Shown here piece by piece: positions 12,306 to 24,850 of a stretch of DNA of 64,000 nucleotides. Under the pieces are notes generated by a model. The model did no database searches. It was not told the origin of the DNA and worked only from the letters and a program-made list of their open reading frames with translations. The position numbers and the translations under genes were made by a program. The stretch is from Lamellibrachia satsuma (lineage: Eukaryota > Annelida > Polychaeta > Sabellida > Siboglinidae): contig BSQZ01000006.1 in the NCBI GenBank assembly GCA_033239005.1, forward strand, positions 9,258,162 to 9,322,161, read 5' to 3'. Numbering within the stretch: the first letter of the stretch is position 1; each line of letters starts with the position of its first letter.

Positions 12306-12690
12306 TCAACTGAGGGGGCAGCCGTGGCCTAGTGGTTAAGGTGTTGGACTCTAAATTCGAGGGTTGTGAGTTCAAGACCCACACTGGGCACTGATCATTT
12401 TCGAAGCTTAGGCAATTTCGTTTACCCTACTTTGCCTCAGTCTACTCAGCTGCAAATGAGTACAAACACTGTTTGGAAGGTACCTGCGATGGACTAGTGT
12501 CCCGTCCAGGAGAGTCAGTATAACTGCACTCTAAGTTGCTTCGCACTACAGAAATCAGGTCTAAGCACGGATGTCTGTGTTGGGATGGCTGGTGTGGCTG
12601 TAGGTCTGAGCACGGCTGTGTGTTTTGGGATGGCTGGTGTGGCTTCCTAAGGCGTAATGCCTGGGGGATGACTTTACCTACCTTCAACTG
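12306..12690 (+). repeat. tRNA-derived SINE (plus strand)
   Basis: The head GGGGGCAGCCGTGGCCTAGT is followed by an A-box-like TGGCCTAGTGG and a B-box-like GAGTTCAAGACCC, as in a tRNA-derived pol III promoter. The body contains CTCAGCTGCAAATGAGTAC, a core block shared with the SINE at 2.8-3.06 kb, and then an internal near-duplication of GGGATGGCTGGTGTGGCT. It lies in a CARD-gene intron. Confidence 0.75.
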
Positions 12691-13343
12691 AAGTATCTGT
12701 AACATTTATGGCTCATTCAATTCTGCTAATCATCTTATACCATGGCATCAGTGAATTAGATGAGTCGAACAATTTGTCTGGATTTAAAATAAAACTTTCC
12801 ACTTCTCCCTTGTGTATTATAATTAAAAACTGTAAATTTAACATAAATGTACAATCACAAAATAACTAGAACATGTATTTATGTATATTTGACTAAACTG
12901 GCTGAATCTCACAAACCATATTTAATCTATGGAGTTCAAAATGAAGATTTATATTTGCCAACTGTTGTGGGGCTGGCAATTTTCATGGAAAACTGACCGG
13001 TATTGACCGCTTTCTGTTGACCCAGAAAAACATACTCAGCTGGAAATAAACCCAAATAGGTCATGCTGAGTTCAGAAAATAACATAGAAAAAAATGTTGG
13101 GGGTTTCGCTGAAAATCCAGGAGACTGGTTCTCCTTTCCAGGAGATCGGGAGATTTTGTGGATTTCCAGGAGTCTCCAGGCGAATGCGGGAGACTTAACA
13201 TGTATGAAGAAGGAGCTGGCAAAATTTCATAAAAATCTTATAATATAACAAGGAAGGACTCAAATAATGATTATCAATAAATACAACTGTTTAGTTTGTA
13301 CCTATGTAAACTGACAATGCCTTTTTCAGCAAATGATTCCTAC

Positions 13344-13396
13344 CTTGTGATTCTGTTGCTTGAATGCCTGCAGATGTCCCTGATCTCTGTAACTCA
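13344..13396 (-). CDS. Second exon after the CARD exon
   Basis: Minus-strand exon of 53 nt. With the acceptor GATATCCAG it begins with one base that completes the split codon left by the CARD exon, and it ends with one base that matches the two-base start of the exon at 9273-9418 (donor GTAGGA). The peptide is Ser/Gly/Thr/Gln-rich (RSGTSAGIQATES). The exact chaining of phases supports the model. Confidence 0.65.
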
Positions 13397-13661
13397 CTGG
13401 ATATCCAATTAAGAGAAAATAAACATTAAATGAAAAATACAGGTTTTCCAACTTAATTTAACTTCTTTCTAATTGATGTGACACTAGAGTGCATAAGAGA
13501 AATTCCCATTCGTTTTATAGTAAAGGTTCTACTTATAATAATAAAAAATACAAAATCATGGTATTCATTTAATTAATAATTAACCAAGAAATAAAATAAT
13601 CTTATTACAAACCACTTTCTTGTATTAATCATGTTAACTCCTTATAAATTGGAAAGGATAC

Positions 13662-13948
13662 CGTTCTTGCTTTTCGAGTTCTTCAGCAAGATCTTTCGCT
13701 TTTCCATCCTTGAGTGCCTGTAGAAAACATGGGTAAGCTGTGGATCCACGTAAAACCAATATGTCCAGAAGCTGCCGTGATTGTTCTTGGCTGGTTGGGA
13801 AACTCCTAATTTTGTCATAATCCGCTTTGTCAAATACCTCTTCTGCCAGTAGATAATCAAGTATCTTATCTGGCTCTAAGTGATTCACTAAATTCGGTCG
13901 TTTCCTCAGTAAGGTTTTTTTATGAAATTGATCCATTACTGCCATTGT
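13662..13948 (-). CDS. CARD-domain protein, first coding exon
   Basis: The exon follows a strong CTTTCTTTACAG acceptor; the first ATG is 3 bases in, at 13945. It encodes about 94 residues forming a caspase recruitment domain: helix 1 with KTLLRKRPNLVNHL, helices 2-3 with ILDYLLAEEVFDKADYDKI, the TSQEQ turn, and the typical LLD-LRGSTAYPCFLQAL end. CARDs mediate homotypic assembly of apoptotic or inflammatory signalling complexes in the cytoplasm. The donor G/GTATCC leaves a split codon that the exon at 13344-13396 completes. Downstream exons add a disordered linker and 16-residue repeats, and no catalytic domain is visible before the window edge. A close paralogue lies at 63737-64000 on the other strand. 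The family assignment is by motif only; the gene's orthology is unknown. Confidence 0.85.
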
Positions 13949-14189
13949 CTGTAAAGAAAGCAGACAATGCGTTAACATGAACATATTCAAGTTAAAACAG
14001 AATGATATGCATTCCTGAAATAAATCCACATATGTAAAGTTTCCTATTTTTAAAATGGTTATAAGTGATATCACTGTCAGTTGTCAATGGAATGAGGACA
14101 ATGACACTGACATACAATGGCACTGATCTAGACTCAGTCAATAGAGTGTTATGCTAGTTACAAAACGTCATATCAGGCCCGTAGCCAGC

Positions 14190-14580
14190 GGGTTTGCATA
14201 AACGCCATTTTTGTGAACCCCTTTTCCAAAAATATGAAACCCTTTTTTTGAAAAACGTGAACCCCTTATCGTGAATCCCAGTCTCAAAAGCGTGAACTTC
14301 CAATAATATGAAAATAATAATAATATGAAAATAATAATATGAAATAATTTTATTTTCATAATAATTTGAAAATAATATTATTTTTACATTTATGAAAATA
14401 TTATCATCATATTATTGGGGTCACATTTTTTTAAAGGTCAGAGGTTCATATCTATGAAAAATACAAAATATTGGGAAGGGGTTCACGCTTTTGAGAAGCG
14501 GGTTCACATTTATCCAAAAATAATAATAATATTATCTTCATGTTATTGGGGGGTTCACACCTTTCAGAGGGGGCTTCAAA
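14190..14580. repeat. Inverted/tandem GTGAACCCC repeat
   Basis: Repeats of GTGAACCCCTT on the left and GGGGTTCAC / GGGTTCACGCTTTTGAG on the right make an AT-rich imperfect fold-back of about 390 bp. No coding capacity is seen. It is probably a MITE or satellite fragment. Confidence 0.5.
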
Positions 14581-14599
14581 TCAAATAATTATATATTAT

Positions 14600-15670
14600 A
14601 CAACTATATGATTTGAATATTATTCCAACTATAAATGTATTACCAAGTCACCTTACGTGTGGTCAGTTGGTAACAGCCAGATAGAGCAGTAGACAATATA
14701 CAGACAGTCGCTAAGCCGTTATTCAAACTTGGAGAATTGTAAGCAGAAAATGTTATGGTTTCAGAACATATCTGCTCACTGAAACAATGCAGAGTTAGCA
14801 AGCCAATTACTCTCTATGTTGTGGTGGCTTGCTATATGGCCTCGACACATTCATAACACACACATTAAGCATAGTGCAGACAAAGGTGTGTGTACACATC
14901 AAGACATGAAACCAGCATTTTGTACAGCTAGTTTTCTGTAATTGATACTGGTCTAAAATTGCATAATGATCTGTTGCTCATTCACAGCTCAGGGCATTTA
15001 TCTAACTGAGCAGTGTTAGTCTTCTTTGATTCATTACAGTAGGATTATTAATGTCATTCACCCTTTTACTGCTGCAATACAACATCAGCTCCACCCATAT
15101 GCTCTGGTGATTCCTTACTCTAACCACCAATCAGGTAGCATTATGTACCTCTCAATCTCCCTCTTACTCAAAAGCTTGCATAATTTCTTGGAGTTATCAC
15201 ACTCAATCTCAACATTTGACTGTGCTTATCTGGCATCAATTTAAACTTCGACATGTGGCTGTGCTTCTCATAAATTTTGACTTCTCATAAATTTTGCTTT
15301 TCATAATTTTGACTGCTTCTCGTCACTTTCGACCTTGCACTTTTCATTTGAGTTTAAGAAAAAGATCTCAAAATGTCATCTCTGGATTCACCTTGCATAT
15401 TGTTATGCATTCAATGTGTATGCACATTAAGTATCGCAAATGGCATTACGCTGTTTTCAAGTATCAGTTGTTGCTGCTGGTCATCCAGCTAGTTGGGTGA
15501 CATCCACAATATTGAAATATTTTCTAAATTGAGTCATTTTTGTGTAATATATACATCACCCAGGAACTTTGATAAGTACAACTGTAATATGTATCACTTT
15601 ATGCACTGTTGTGATGTAGCTGATGACTTTTTTAACTTGCACAGTTATGTACTATCATCTAATGTTTATA

Positions 15671-15759
<89 letters not shown>

Positions 15760-17900
15760 TGTGTGCTCATGGTGCATGCATATATATATATATCTTTATC
15801 CACATGTAAATGCTTTCTTTCAATTTAAATGCACAATTAAAGGAATTAATCACTGTTTTACTTTTGTTTTGTTTTATGAAAATGTTGTAGACTGTGCTTT
15901 GTGCACAGCACTTGTTGTACCTTCAGTATTGGGAAAATATGACCTCGATGTGAACATGTAGTACCCCCTGGAGTATGTTTGGGAAAACAACGTGTAAACC
16001 TGTGGCGCACCGTGGAGTCTATAAAAACATGGCCCCCCATGAACTTGTGGCACCCCTTGTCTCTATTGGGAGAACAATGAGCCCCCCTGAAAGGCTGTCT
16101 ACGGGTCTGCATATGTACTTCATTAAGTATCAAAAGCACAAAACAAATGCGCCAACGAGCAACTGTACTGTGTGGGGAATATGGAGCAAACGTCTGTGCA
16201 TCTGGGGTCAGCTGATGCATGTCACTAGATCTGTACAGCACCCAACCTCTCAAACTATAGCTGTGGAAAGATATTTTCTGCCTCGTGAATGCAATACAGT
16301 TTCTGATGTCAGAAACCTGTCAGAAAGTAGTTTTTGACAGTTTCTGACATTGCCTCATTAGAAATACCTTTCTAACTCTAGAAACCCAATTCTGCCTGTT
16401 ATTAATGATCATAGTCAACTGCTCTTCCCATAAAATGGAGTTTCACATGTTAAATTACTAAATGTGACCACCTGTATTAAGAGAGCACTTTTCAATCATC
16501 CCTTGAGCAGTCATTTCAGGCAGGTTTTATGATAAGTTAAAGTGAATGCAAAATACAAAAAACATAGGTATTTTGTTTATATATGAACGATATACATAAT
16601 TACCTATATTTTGCCTAATTAAAGCTGTCTTTGGATCTAATAAAGATGTATTGACGAAACAACATGGACCATATACGGTTCCTTTCATCTATCACTTTAA
16701 ATTTAAACCACCTCTATCATGATTTTGAAACGTAATTTTTTTTCTGAAGTACCGGCTACATACTTATTATGTGGCTGCACGAACTTGCTACAAAGCTAAT
16801 AGTAACTATGCTAGACCATTTTTAGAAAATAAAGTTATTGCAAAGAGCTATATACCATTAAAAAGGTCTGTTAAGATACATCATGTACTTGTAAGTTGTA
16901 TTTTCTGATTCACGCAAGGAAAGTATAAATTATTGAGTATAAGCAAACAATTTGCCTTCAGAACATAGCCACCAGGTCATATATCAGATTGCATATATCA
17001 ATGAACTGTGTTTACATAGACGCACGTGTGTGATTAATCAATTAAACAAGCTCATTTGAAAATGCTCACTGTGACAACGTGATAAAGTATAGGTTTGCAA
17101 CATGAAAATATATGTAAATATAGAAAAATGCAGAATTTACGTGTATTTATATTTGTAAATTAATGATCACTCTTCACCGGAAGCTAAATATACCAAATTA
17201 GTGCCGTAAATCATTATTTTTATTTATCACTGCATGCGCCATCTACCGGCCCAAAATACAATGAATTATTGATATCATCGCACGTGGGGGGCATAAATTT
17301 TAGGAGTGATGTACGTTACTTGCCAGAGCTAGCCAAGCCCAATACCTAGTAATGTTAATAAATGATTAATGAAAGTCGCACAACTGTATTTTTTATGAAT
17401 CCCGGTGAATCTCGCATTTGCGACAATTATGAAATGTTCGCCTTGAATCAAAACTAATTAACTTCCTGTTGAAGAAATAAAACACGACGAATATCAGCAT
17501 AATGTACGATTATTCATCTTTACAGAAATATGCACGGTTTATTCATAGGTTGTCTGTGTCAGCTGTTATGGACCGTAATAGGCACCTTCTATAAACGGGG
17601 CTCTGCGAGTACACGTTTTGTTCAACTTTCTGAACACACCTTCACTAGCACCACCTAACGAGCTCCGGCATTGCTATAACTTAGAGACAGAACAAGTCAT
17701 GCGTAACATGTCAAAATTACCCCTTTAATCCATGGAACTTACTACCAACGAGTCATGTCCTCCGATCGTAATGCAGTTCTCAAAAATATGCAAAAATAAT
17801 GATACAACAAACGTAACGGTAACATCAACAACTACCGAACTAGCGCAGCCAGCCACGCATGACCGGGGCCTGGCATAACCACACACAAGCATAGCGCATA
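14600..17900. other. Non-coding stretch
   Basis: No supported gene. It contains the GT/GCGT microsatellite at 15673-15766 and otherwise AT-rich sequence with short chance ORFs. It is probably upstream of, or first-intron DNA for, the CARD gene. Confidence 0.6.
15673..15766. repeat. (GT)n/(GCGT)n microsatellite
   Basis: GT dinucleotides followed by a GCGT tetranucleotide run, the same compound structure as at 4955-5035. Confidence 0.95.
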
Positions 17901-17929
17901 ACGAAAACTGGGTCAAACTGTCATTAAAC

Positions 17930-18290
17930 GAGTCTATAAGCCTCGAAGAGAGAGGTGACTCGTACCCGGAAGAATGAGTTAATATTGCTGTCAAATAGAA
18001 ATAAGTAAAAGAATAGATATATGACACAAGGTGTCACATATCATATGCATGTTCATAAACACAACAAAACACCCCAGTCAGTCAGTGACAGCTTTCTGGA
18101 GCACACCTACTTAGCGGATAGTTTCCTGTAGTTTTTTCCTGGTACTTGAGTCTTCGGCCTAGACACTTCTATACTGAATCATCCGCTCAAGCTCCCCCAC
18201 CAGTGGCGCCACATAGTGAATGTAATGTAAGTCACTCACGATTTCACTACTGCCACAACTTACATTAATTTTGATGTGCAGAGTCTGCAC
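17930..18290 (-). repeat. Dispersed repeat, reverse-complement partner of 57.85-58.14 kb
   Basis: Blocks such as GTTAATATTGCTGTCAAATAGAAATAAGTAAAA, CCCCAGTCAGTCAGTGACAG, GGAGCACACCTACTT and CCACCAGTGGCGCCACATAG occur in the same order in reverse complement at 57845-58140. The CCAGTGGCGCCAC end is shared with the MITE at 7776-8145. Confidence 0.75.
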
Positions 18291-18764
18291 ATCTATATTT
18301 CATATGGTAAACTCTGATTGTTTTGTCATACAATTGTGGATAGCGCTTGCATTGAAAATATGTCCAGAAACATACTAACGTTGTTTACATGGCCGGCGAA
18401 TCGACATTTCGTTAATTATAATGTGTAGATATATTTCGGAAGACACAAGGGAATGTTGTCTTTTCTTTAGATAAGTATATTAAAAAAAATCAATATTGTT
18501 TTATAATCATTTAAGCACTTATGTGTGATACAGTATGTTATGCAGTTTATAGCCCTTTATGATTTTTTTTATATCTTTATTAATTGCAACTTTATTCCAC
18601 TTTTTGGCTTCCAAAAAGGGGTGTATTTTGTCTTATGGAATTGAGTCCATTTCTTGTGACCCTTACTTTATGTTTGTTGGCTGCGCTGCCACTGAATGCA
18701 GGGGAACCTGGCATAATGTGTACTAATGAAGATATTGAGGTGGAATAAAAAGTCAGATGACGCT

Positions 18765-19085
18765 AAGATGTCACGTGACCTTGATATGTCCTTGCAATGA
18801 CCTACTTATTTGACCTTGACCTACGATGACCTATTTATGTTAAAAAAATTGCCTAATTATGTATGATGTGGGATCAGGGAGGGGTGTAAGGGAGAATATA
18901 TGTACACATTGATATCAATACCCATTAATGACCTAATTTATTACAATTTAACCTTTGACCTAATTAAGTGCCTTAATGGCCTATTTATTTTTAATTAAGT
19001 CTGGTTTGGGATGCAATCAAGTCAATAGAGGATGTAATTGTTGACCTCCACTTGACCTTTGGCCGATTTATGTTGATGCAGTACC
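18765..19085. repeat. Cluster of TGACCT motifs
   Basis: About ten TGACCT or close variants (AGGTCA on the minus strand) lie in about 320 bp with variable spacing, including TGACCTTGACCT. The motif equals a nuclear-receptor half-site but could simply be a degenerate satellite. No gene is seen here. Confidence 0.5.
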
Positions 19086-19382
19086 TATTTCAGCCATAAG
19101 TAATTGTGCATGACAGTGGTGTTCGTAAATTTACCGAGGTCCGAAACCTGTTAAGAAGAAGTGGTGTACATAATTGACTTGAAAAAATACTACATATTTT
19201 GATTACATCATTTATTGTAATGTGACATTTGTATAATTACAGGAATTAATGGTCTAACTATGTATAATTAAGTGACACGTGAAGCTGGAAAATTCATAGA
19301 ATCCGTAGTGTTTACTGTATAATTATGAAGAACAATATGTTTGCATGGTGAAATAATTCTTTGGAAAAACCCACACTCTGAT

Positions 19383-19551
19383 TGTCATAAACTGACAAGC
19401 TGCTTTAGCTGCTGCCCTCTAGTGACCAGCCTGGTCAATATTGTATTTACAACCAATGAGAATTAAGCAATAAATAGTGCACGATATGATTCCAAAACGA
19501 ATGCTGTTGTTGTGAAATATATTTGGCGATAATCTAATCCCATCTACGACA
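19383..19551 (+). repeat. 5' LTR of Ty3/gypsy element 1
   Basis: Begins TGTCATAAACTGA and ends CA just before a primer-binding-site-like TGGTGTCAAGAGG at 19552. The first ~130 bp repeat at 41614-41741, on the far side of the Polinton, with about ten differences, so this is a direct terminal repeat pair. Confidence 0.85.
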
Positions 19552-19585
19552 TGGTGTCAAGAGGTGAGTAAGTACTCTACGCAAG

Positions 19586-20305
19586 ATGAATGCTTTAAAG
19601 TCTCCCGAGCCTATGAACTTTGTTAGCGGCAGCGTGGCTCGAAATTGTAGCAGATGGGAGCAGCAATTTCTGACGTACTTCGTAGCATGTGAACTTGGCA
19701 AGAAAGCGAAGGAAACTCAGATGGCAATCTTGTTACATACAGCAGGCCCTGAGGCGCAAAACATATGTCGGACTCTTACATGTGCAGAAGAGGAATACAG
19801 TAAGGATTACAACACCGTTCTATCTAAATTGAGAGCTTATTGCGAGCCACGTAAAAACATCGTATTTGAATGTCATCAGTTCTGGATAAGGGACCAGCTC
19901 GAAAACGAGACGATTGGCCAGTGGGTCACGGAACTGAGAACCAGAGCGGCAAAATGTGATTTCAAGGAGCAGAACAATATGATACGCGACAAAGTAGTGT
20001 TTGGGGTACGTAACAATGCTGTGCAGGAAAGATTACTGCGAGAAGCAGACCTGTAGCTGGAACGTGCAGTGGACATATGCCGAACAGCGGAAACAAGCAA
20101 TATGCAGTATCAAGCCATGTCCAGCTCACAGTCACATATTCATCCATCAGAGCAGGAAAGAAAAGCTGGAAAGGTCAGTCAAAATAACCGTGCAAATACT
20201 GTGGCCAAGTACTCCCGCCTCGTAAATGCCCCGCATACGGGAAGAAATGCAAAAAATGCAATGGGATGAACCACTTTGCAAACGTATGCCAGGGTGGAGA
20301 ATGCA
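19586..20305 (+). pseudogene. gag: Gypsy 1 gag (broken)
   Basis: The reading frame opens at the ATG at 19586, 35 bp after the LTR. Residues 1-156 resemble capsid of Ty3/gypsy Gag (WEQQFLTYFVACELG, then LSKLRAYCEPRKN and RTRAAKCDF). An in-frame TAG at 20054 and a later frame change interrupt it. The nucleocapsid follows at 20191-20290 with two zinc knuckles, a CX2CX9C-like and a CX2CX4HX4C (CKKCNGMNHFANVC). Known role: packaging of the RNA in virus-like particles. Confidence 0.8.
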
Positions 20306-20703
20306 GAAAGAGTTCCAAGCCTGTTCACACACTACGCAGTGAGGCAGCCATAGAAGGTACAGGAGACAATGGACAGTTGTTTGTTGGGACATTGTTCATT
20401 GGTGACATTCAAGCAAATGACTGGCAGACAAAACTTAGGGTTAATGACACCCCTGTCACTTTCAAGCTTGATACTGGAGCACAGGCAAATGTGTTGCCGG
20501 TGAATGTGTACCGTCGCATCAAACCAAACAAGCCTCTATCAAGGACCAGGACAGTCCTAACAGCATTTGGAGAAGCAAAGATAACACAAGTAGGCGAGAC
20601 ACAGCTACGAGTAACTTGGTCTGTGACAGGAAGAAGTCAGCTTATGAAGTTCTTCGTCACTGATACTGCGGACATTGCCATACTTGGGAAGGATGCATGC
20701 TAA
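20266..20703 (+). pseudogene. pro: Gypsy 1 aspartic protease
   Basis: Frame with the retropepsin active-site motif KLDTGAQANVLP and the C-terminal ILGKD block typical of gypsy proteases. It ends in a TAA at 20701, directly before the reverse transcriptase frame, which is the same frame, so the stop is a break in pol rather than a true end. Confidence 0.8.
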
Positions 20704-20706
20704 TCC

Positions 20707-22100
20707 ATGAACCTCGTGCAGCGCGTTCGCATTGACGGTGTATCATCTCACGACAGCAAGCCACTGACGAAGGAAGATCTACTCACCGAGTACAGAGACA
20801 TTTTCACTGGTACTGGCATGTTTGAGAAAGAGCACCACATCGAACTAGATCAAAGTGTGCCTGCTGTCATCCAGACACCTCGCAAGGTGCCATACGCTAA
20901 GCACACACAGCTGAAAGATACATCAGACAAGCTAGAACGTGATGGGATAATCGCCAGCGTAGATGAGCCAGCTGGTTGGGTCCACAATCTGGTCATCACT
21001 GAGAAGCGGAATGGATCGTTGCGAATATGCCTAGATCACAGGCCACTGAACAAAGCCATCAAGCGCAAGAGGTATGAGATACCTACACCAGCCGATGTGC
21101 AGAGTGACTGTGATTGATAGGAAAGATGGGTACTGGCATGTGAAGCTGACTGAAGAGTCATCACACCTGTGTACTTTCCACACTCCAGGTTGGAGGAAGA
21201 GATTCAAGCGTATGCCGTTTGGAATCTGCTCAGCCAGCGAAGTAATGCAAAAGCGAAACGAAGAAACCTTTGCTGACATTCCTGGGTTCCGAATCATCGC
21301 AGATGACATGATCATCTCGGCCAAAGATGAAACCGAACATTCCGCGATTGTTCGCAAGGTCATGCAAAGGGGCTCGTGAAAGGAATGTCAAGTTCAACAA
21401 GACCAAAGTACAGTTTCAGGTGCCAAATGTGACATACATGGGTCACATAGTTGTAGCTGACGGCTTGAAGCCTGACCCTGCCAAGATGGAGGCTATTGTC
21501 ATGATGCCCAAGCCAGAGAACAAGTCTGACTTGCAACGACTGCTTGACATGGTCCGGTACTTAGCGCAGTACATTCCAAATGAATCAGCCATCACAGCCC
21601 CACTAAGTTCACTGCTGAAACAGGATATTGAGTGGGATTGGCAGCATGAACATGACCAGGCTCTCGGCAAGAGCCAGACTGCACTCACAAGTGCACCGAC
21701 ACTCCAGTATTACGATGTGAACAAGCCTGTAACTGTCCAAGCTGATGCTTCCCAACGTGGACTTGGAGCGTGCCTTCTCCAACAAGGTCGTCCAGCATCA
21801 CGCGCGTTAACATCAGCTGAAGAAAACTATTCTCAGATTGAGAAAGAGATGTTGGCAATCTGCTTTGCGTGCGCCATATTTCATTAGTATGTCTATGGGA
21901 AGAGCATCGAAGTACACACAGATCACAGACCGCTAGAATCGATCTTGAAGAAGCCAATCGCAAAAGCTTCCCCACGATTGCAGCGAATGGTGCAGCAGTT
22001 GCAGAGATACACCCTGGAAGTGAAGTACATTCCAGTCAAGTATATGTACGTTGCAAACACCCTATCAAGAGCGTTTATAAAGGGTGAGTCATGGTACGCC
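20707..22100 (+). pseudogene. pol: Gypsy 1 reverse transcriptase and RNase H
   Basis: The reverse transcriptase is spread over three frames: 20707-21117 (DEPAGWVHNLVITEKRNG, ICLDHRPLNKAI), 21074-21379 (MPFGICSASEVMQ and the catalytic-site remnant IADDMII where YxDD is expected) and 21327-21887 (connection and RNase H: VQADASQRGLGACLLQ). A TAG at about 21885 is followed by the rest of RNase H (VHTDHRPLESI, then KYMYVANTLSRA). Several frameshifts and stops show it is inactive. Confidence 0.85.
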
Positions 22101-22419
22101 GCGGCGGAACTTGCTGGTCAGCACAGACAAAATGGGCGAATTAAAGGAAGCGACCAGAACAGACGAAACACTGCAACAGTTGAAATTCACCATCAGAAGA
22201 GGATGGCCAAGGAAAATGGGATCTCTTCCCACGAGCTGCAGCACTACTGGGATATGAGAGACGAACTGCATGAGGCAGAACGACTATTATTCTTGGGCGA
22301 TCGAATAGTAGTTCCCAAGAAGCTGAGGCCAGACATGTCACAGTTCATACATGAAAGTCATCAAGTGCAAGACGCGTGGACGAACGGTTCTGTACTGGCC
22401 AGGCATGTCATATGACATT

Positions 22420-23440
22420 GAAACGATAGTGGGAAGATGCTATACCTGCCTCAAATTTACAGCCAGCAACCCGAAGGAAACACTAATTCCACATGATGTT
22501 CCGGAAAGAACTTGACAGAAGGTCGCAGCTGACATAATGACATTCAAGAGTCGCGACTACATAGTTGCGGTTGACTGTTATTCAAAGTATCCTGAAATTG
22601 CACTGCTGGAAAACAAGACTGCATCAAACGTCATCATCCATCTCAAGTCTATCTTCGCCAGACACGGGATTCCAGAAGAGATGATGAGTAACAACATACC
22701 ATTCGCAAGCCAAGAATTCACCAACTTTGGCAGAGACTGGGGCATAAAGCTAACTACGTCAAGCCCCAACTTTCCACAGTCAAACGGACAGAGTGAACGT
22801 GCGGTGCAAACACTGAAACGTATCTTGAAAACGGCGGACTGCGAAGGACGAGACCCGTATGTAGCACTGCTGGAGTACCGCAACACGCCAGTAGCAGGTG
22901 CATTATTCTCGCCAGCACAGATGCTAATGAGTCGCATGCTCCGTGCCAAGCTGCCAGCAAGATCAAGATTGTTGATACCACAAGTTGTCAGTGCTCAATG
23001 CCAACTGCAGCAAAGTTAAGACAAGTACAAGCAATACTATGACAGGGGATCGAAGCGGTTGACGGAACTGCAGCCAGGCAGTGTGGTGCGTGTGCGACAC
23101 GAAAATGTTTGGGAAGCTGCAGTGGTGTTGCGGAAAGAAGGACATCCACGGTCCTGTCACTCGCGAAGGCCGAGAATATCGCAGAAACCGCTGACACCTC
23201 ATGAACACTGCTGAGAAACAACCTGAAACAACCACTCCTGTCGCCGTATCGTCGAATGCACCCAGCAATTGACTCACGAGGATGCACGTCAACAACAGAC
23301 GCCACCCAGAGTGTTCCCAACCCAAGCAAATACAACACCAATACCTCAGAAAACGTCTCGAGGAAGGATTATTAGGAGGCCGTTGAAGTTAGCCGAATAC
23401 GTTTGTGATTATAAGCAAGGTCCGGTGGTAAAGACCAGAC
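22420..23440 (+). pseudogene. int: Gypsy 1 integrase
   Basis: The core lies at 22537-23019: VDCYSKYPEI contains the first catalytic Asp, the expected second Asp region reads MMSNNIPFASQEF (Asp replaced by Asn), and SNGQSERAVQTLK holds the Glu. The zinc-binding N-terminus before 22537 and the C-terminal region after 23019 are in other frames with stops. The apparent Asp-to-Asn change and the stops indicate an inactive copy. Confidence 0.75.
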
Positions 23441-23602
23441 CCCGATAGGCAGACTAAAGCCTAGGCATGTGCCTAAAACTGGGAAATGACATTTGTTGAC
23501 ATTAAGATAATCATGTTAAATAATCCTAATTTAGAATGCTACTTCGTTGCAAGCAATATTGTTTTATGTCATGTTCCACGTCATCGCGTGGACATGTTTG
23601 CC

Positions 23603-23608
23603 AACATC
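23603..23608 (+). other. Target-site duplication AACATC (left)
   Basis: The six bases immediately left of the Polinton. The same six bases lie immediately right of it at 41544-41549. A 6-bp duplication is the Polinton hallmark. Confidence 0.95.
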
Positions 23609-23847
23609 AGTAGTGGAGGGGAGGTTTTGGGACCTCAATGGGGGGGTTACGCATGACTGATTTCGGTTAATAGCGCCCCCTAGCGGCCTGTTCACGCATG
23701 AGTGACGTGAGGGAGGGCCCCCGCCCCGCCCCGCTCCGCGGGGCGCGTGAGTAGAGGAATATTAATAATTGAGAAGAAAGAATATTGTTAATGAATAGAG
23801 GGTAAATAATAACTGAGATCAAAGGACCTAACGAGGAGACGAGAAAG
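23609..23847 (+). repeat. Polinton left terminal inverted repeat
   Basis: Starts AGTAGTGGAGGGGAGG. The reverse complement of 41296-41543 follows it almost base for base through the GC-rich CCCCGCCCCGC tract to GACGAGAAAG, with one small length difference in the GC tract. Beginning with AG is typical of Polintons. Confidence 0.95.
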
Positions 23848-24055
23848 ACGGGACGGAGTGACCAGTCCGAGTGGCGAGCTAATGCTAATTGGACGTCGTA
23901 ACGATAGGAGTTAACTGTAAGCCGAAGCGTTTATCCAGCTGTGAGCCATAGTGCGAGATGAAAGGATGCTAATCGGAACAATGTAGCAACGGAGTCGAGC
24001 TAATCAGTGAAAAAAACGGCAACACTGTTGCAAAGTACGCTATTGATGTAGGACT

Positions 24056-24480
24056 GAGGCCTGTTGTAGCGGACATAAGACGTAATAAAATGAAAACCGT
24101 TAAATATAATGGTAGTATGTTATATGTAATATGTAGCCGACATGCATGGTAACATTTTATCCGTTGGAATATGGAAATCGAACCGTTCAGTAAAAAAAAT
24201 TGTAGCAGGGTGAAAATTGACTATGTGTAAAATATGCACACACGCATTGAGACCTGTTATAACCAGAATATATATATGCGGTGGACATAAGACGTAATAA
24301 AATGAAAACCGTTAAATATAATGGTAGTATGTTATATGTAATATGTAGCCGACATGCATGGGTGCAATTTATCCGTTGGAATGTGGAAATCGAACCGTTA
24401 AGTAAAAAAATTGTAGCAGGGTGAAAATGGACTATGTGTAAATATGCACACATGCATTTGTAACAAGAACGCAATACAAG
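24056..24480. repeat. Tandem ~200-bp direct repeat in Polinton left end
   Basis: The segment with GGACATAAGACGTAATAAAA at 24071 repeats at 24283 and runs on to GGGTGAAAAT-GACTATGTGTAAA in both copies. No gene is seen between the left inverted repeat and 24845. Confidence 0.85.
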
Positions 24481-24497
24481 ACGGGAATATAAGATGA

Positions 24498-24713
24498 AGC
24501 AAAATTTAATATATATGAAAAGAAGTACAGTTACATATTAAAACATTATATATATATAATTATAAGTATAGAAGTTAAAAATTACAACGTGATATATATA
24601 AGTATAGAAGTTAAAAATTAAAAATGTCATATATAAGTATAGAAGTTCAGCGTGGGTACAAGTTCATCCGACATTATTGAATATATATGAAAAGAAGTAC
24701 AGTTACATATTAA

Positions 24714-24761
<48 letters not shown>

Positions 24762-24850
24762 TAAGTATAGAAGTTAAAAATTACAACGTGATATATATAA
24801 GTATAGAAGTTAAAAATTAAAAATGTCATATATAAGTATAGAAGTTCATC
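24498..24850. repeat. Tandem ~170-bp direct repeat in Polinton left end
   Basis: Two copies of a block with GAAAAGAAGTACAGTTACAT and AAGTATAGAAGTTAAAAATT, the second starting near 24676 and carrying an expanded AT run. The last bases form the 3' end of the minus-strand gene. Confidence 0.85.
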
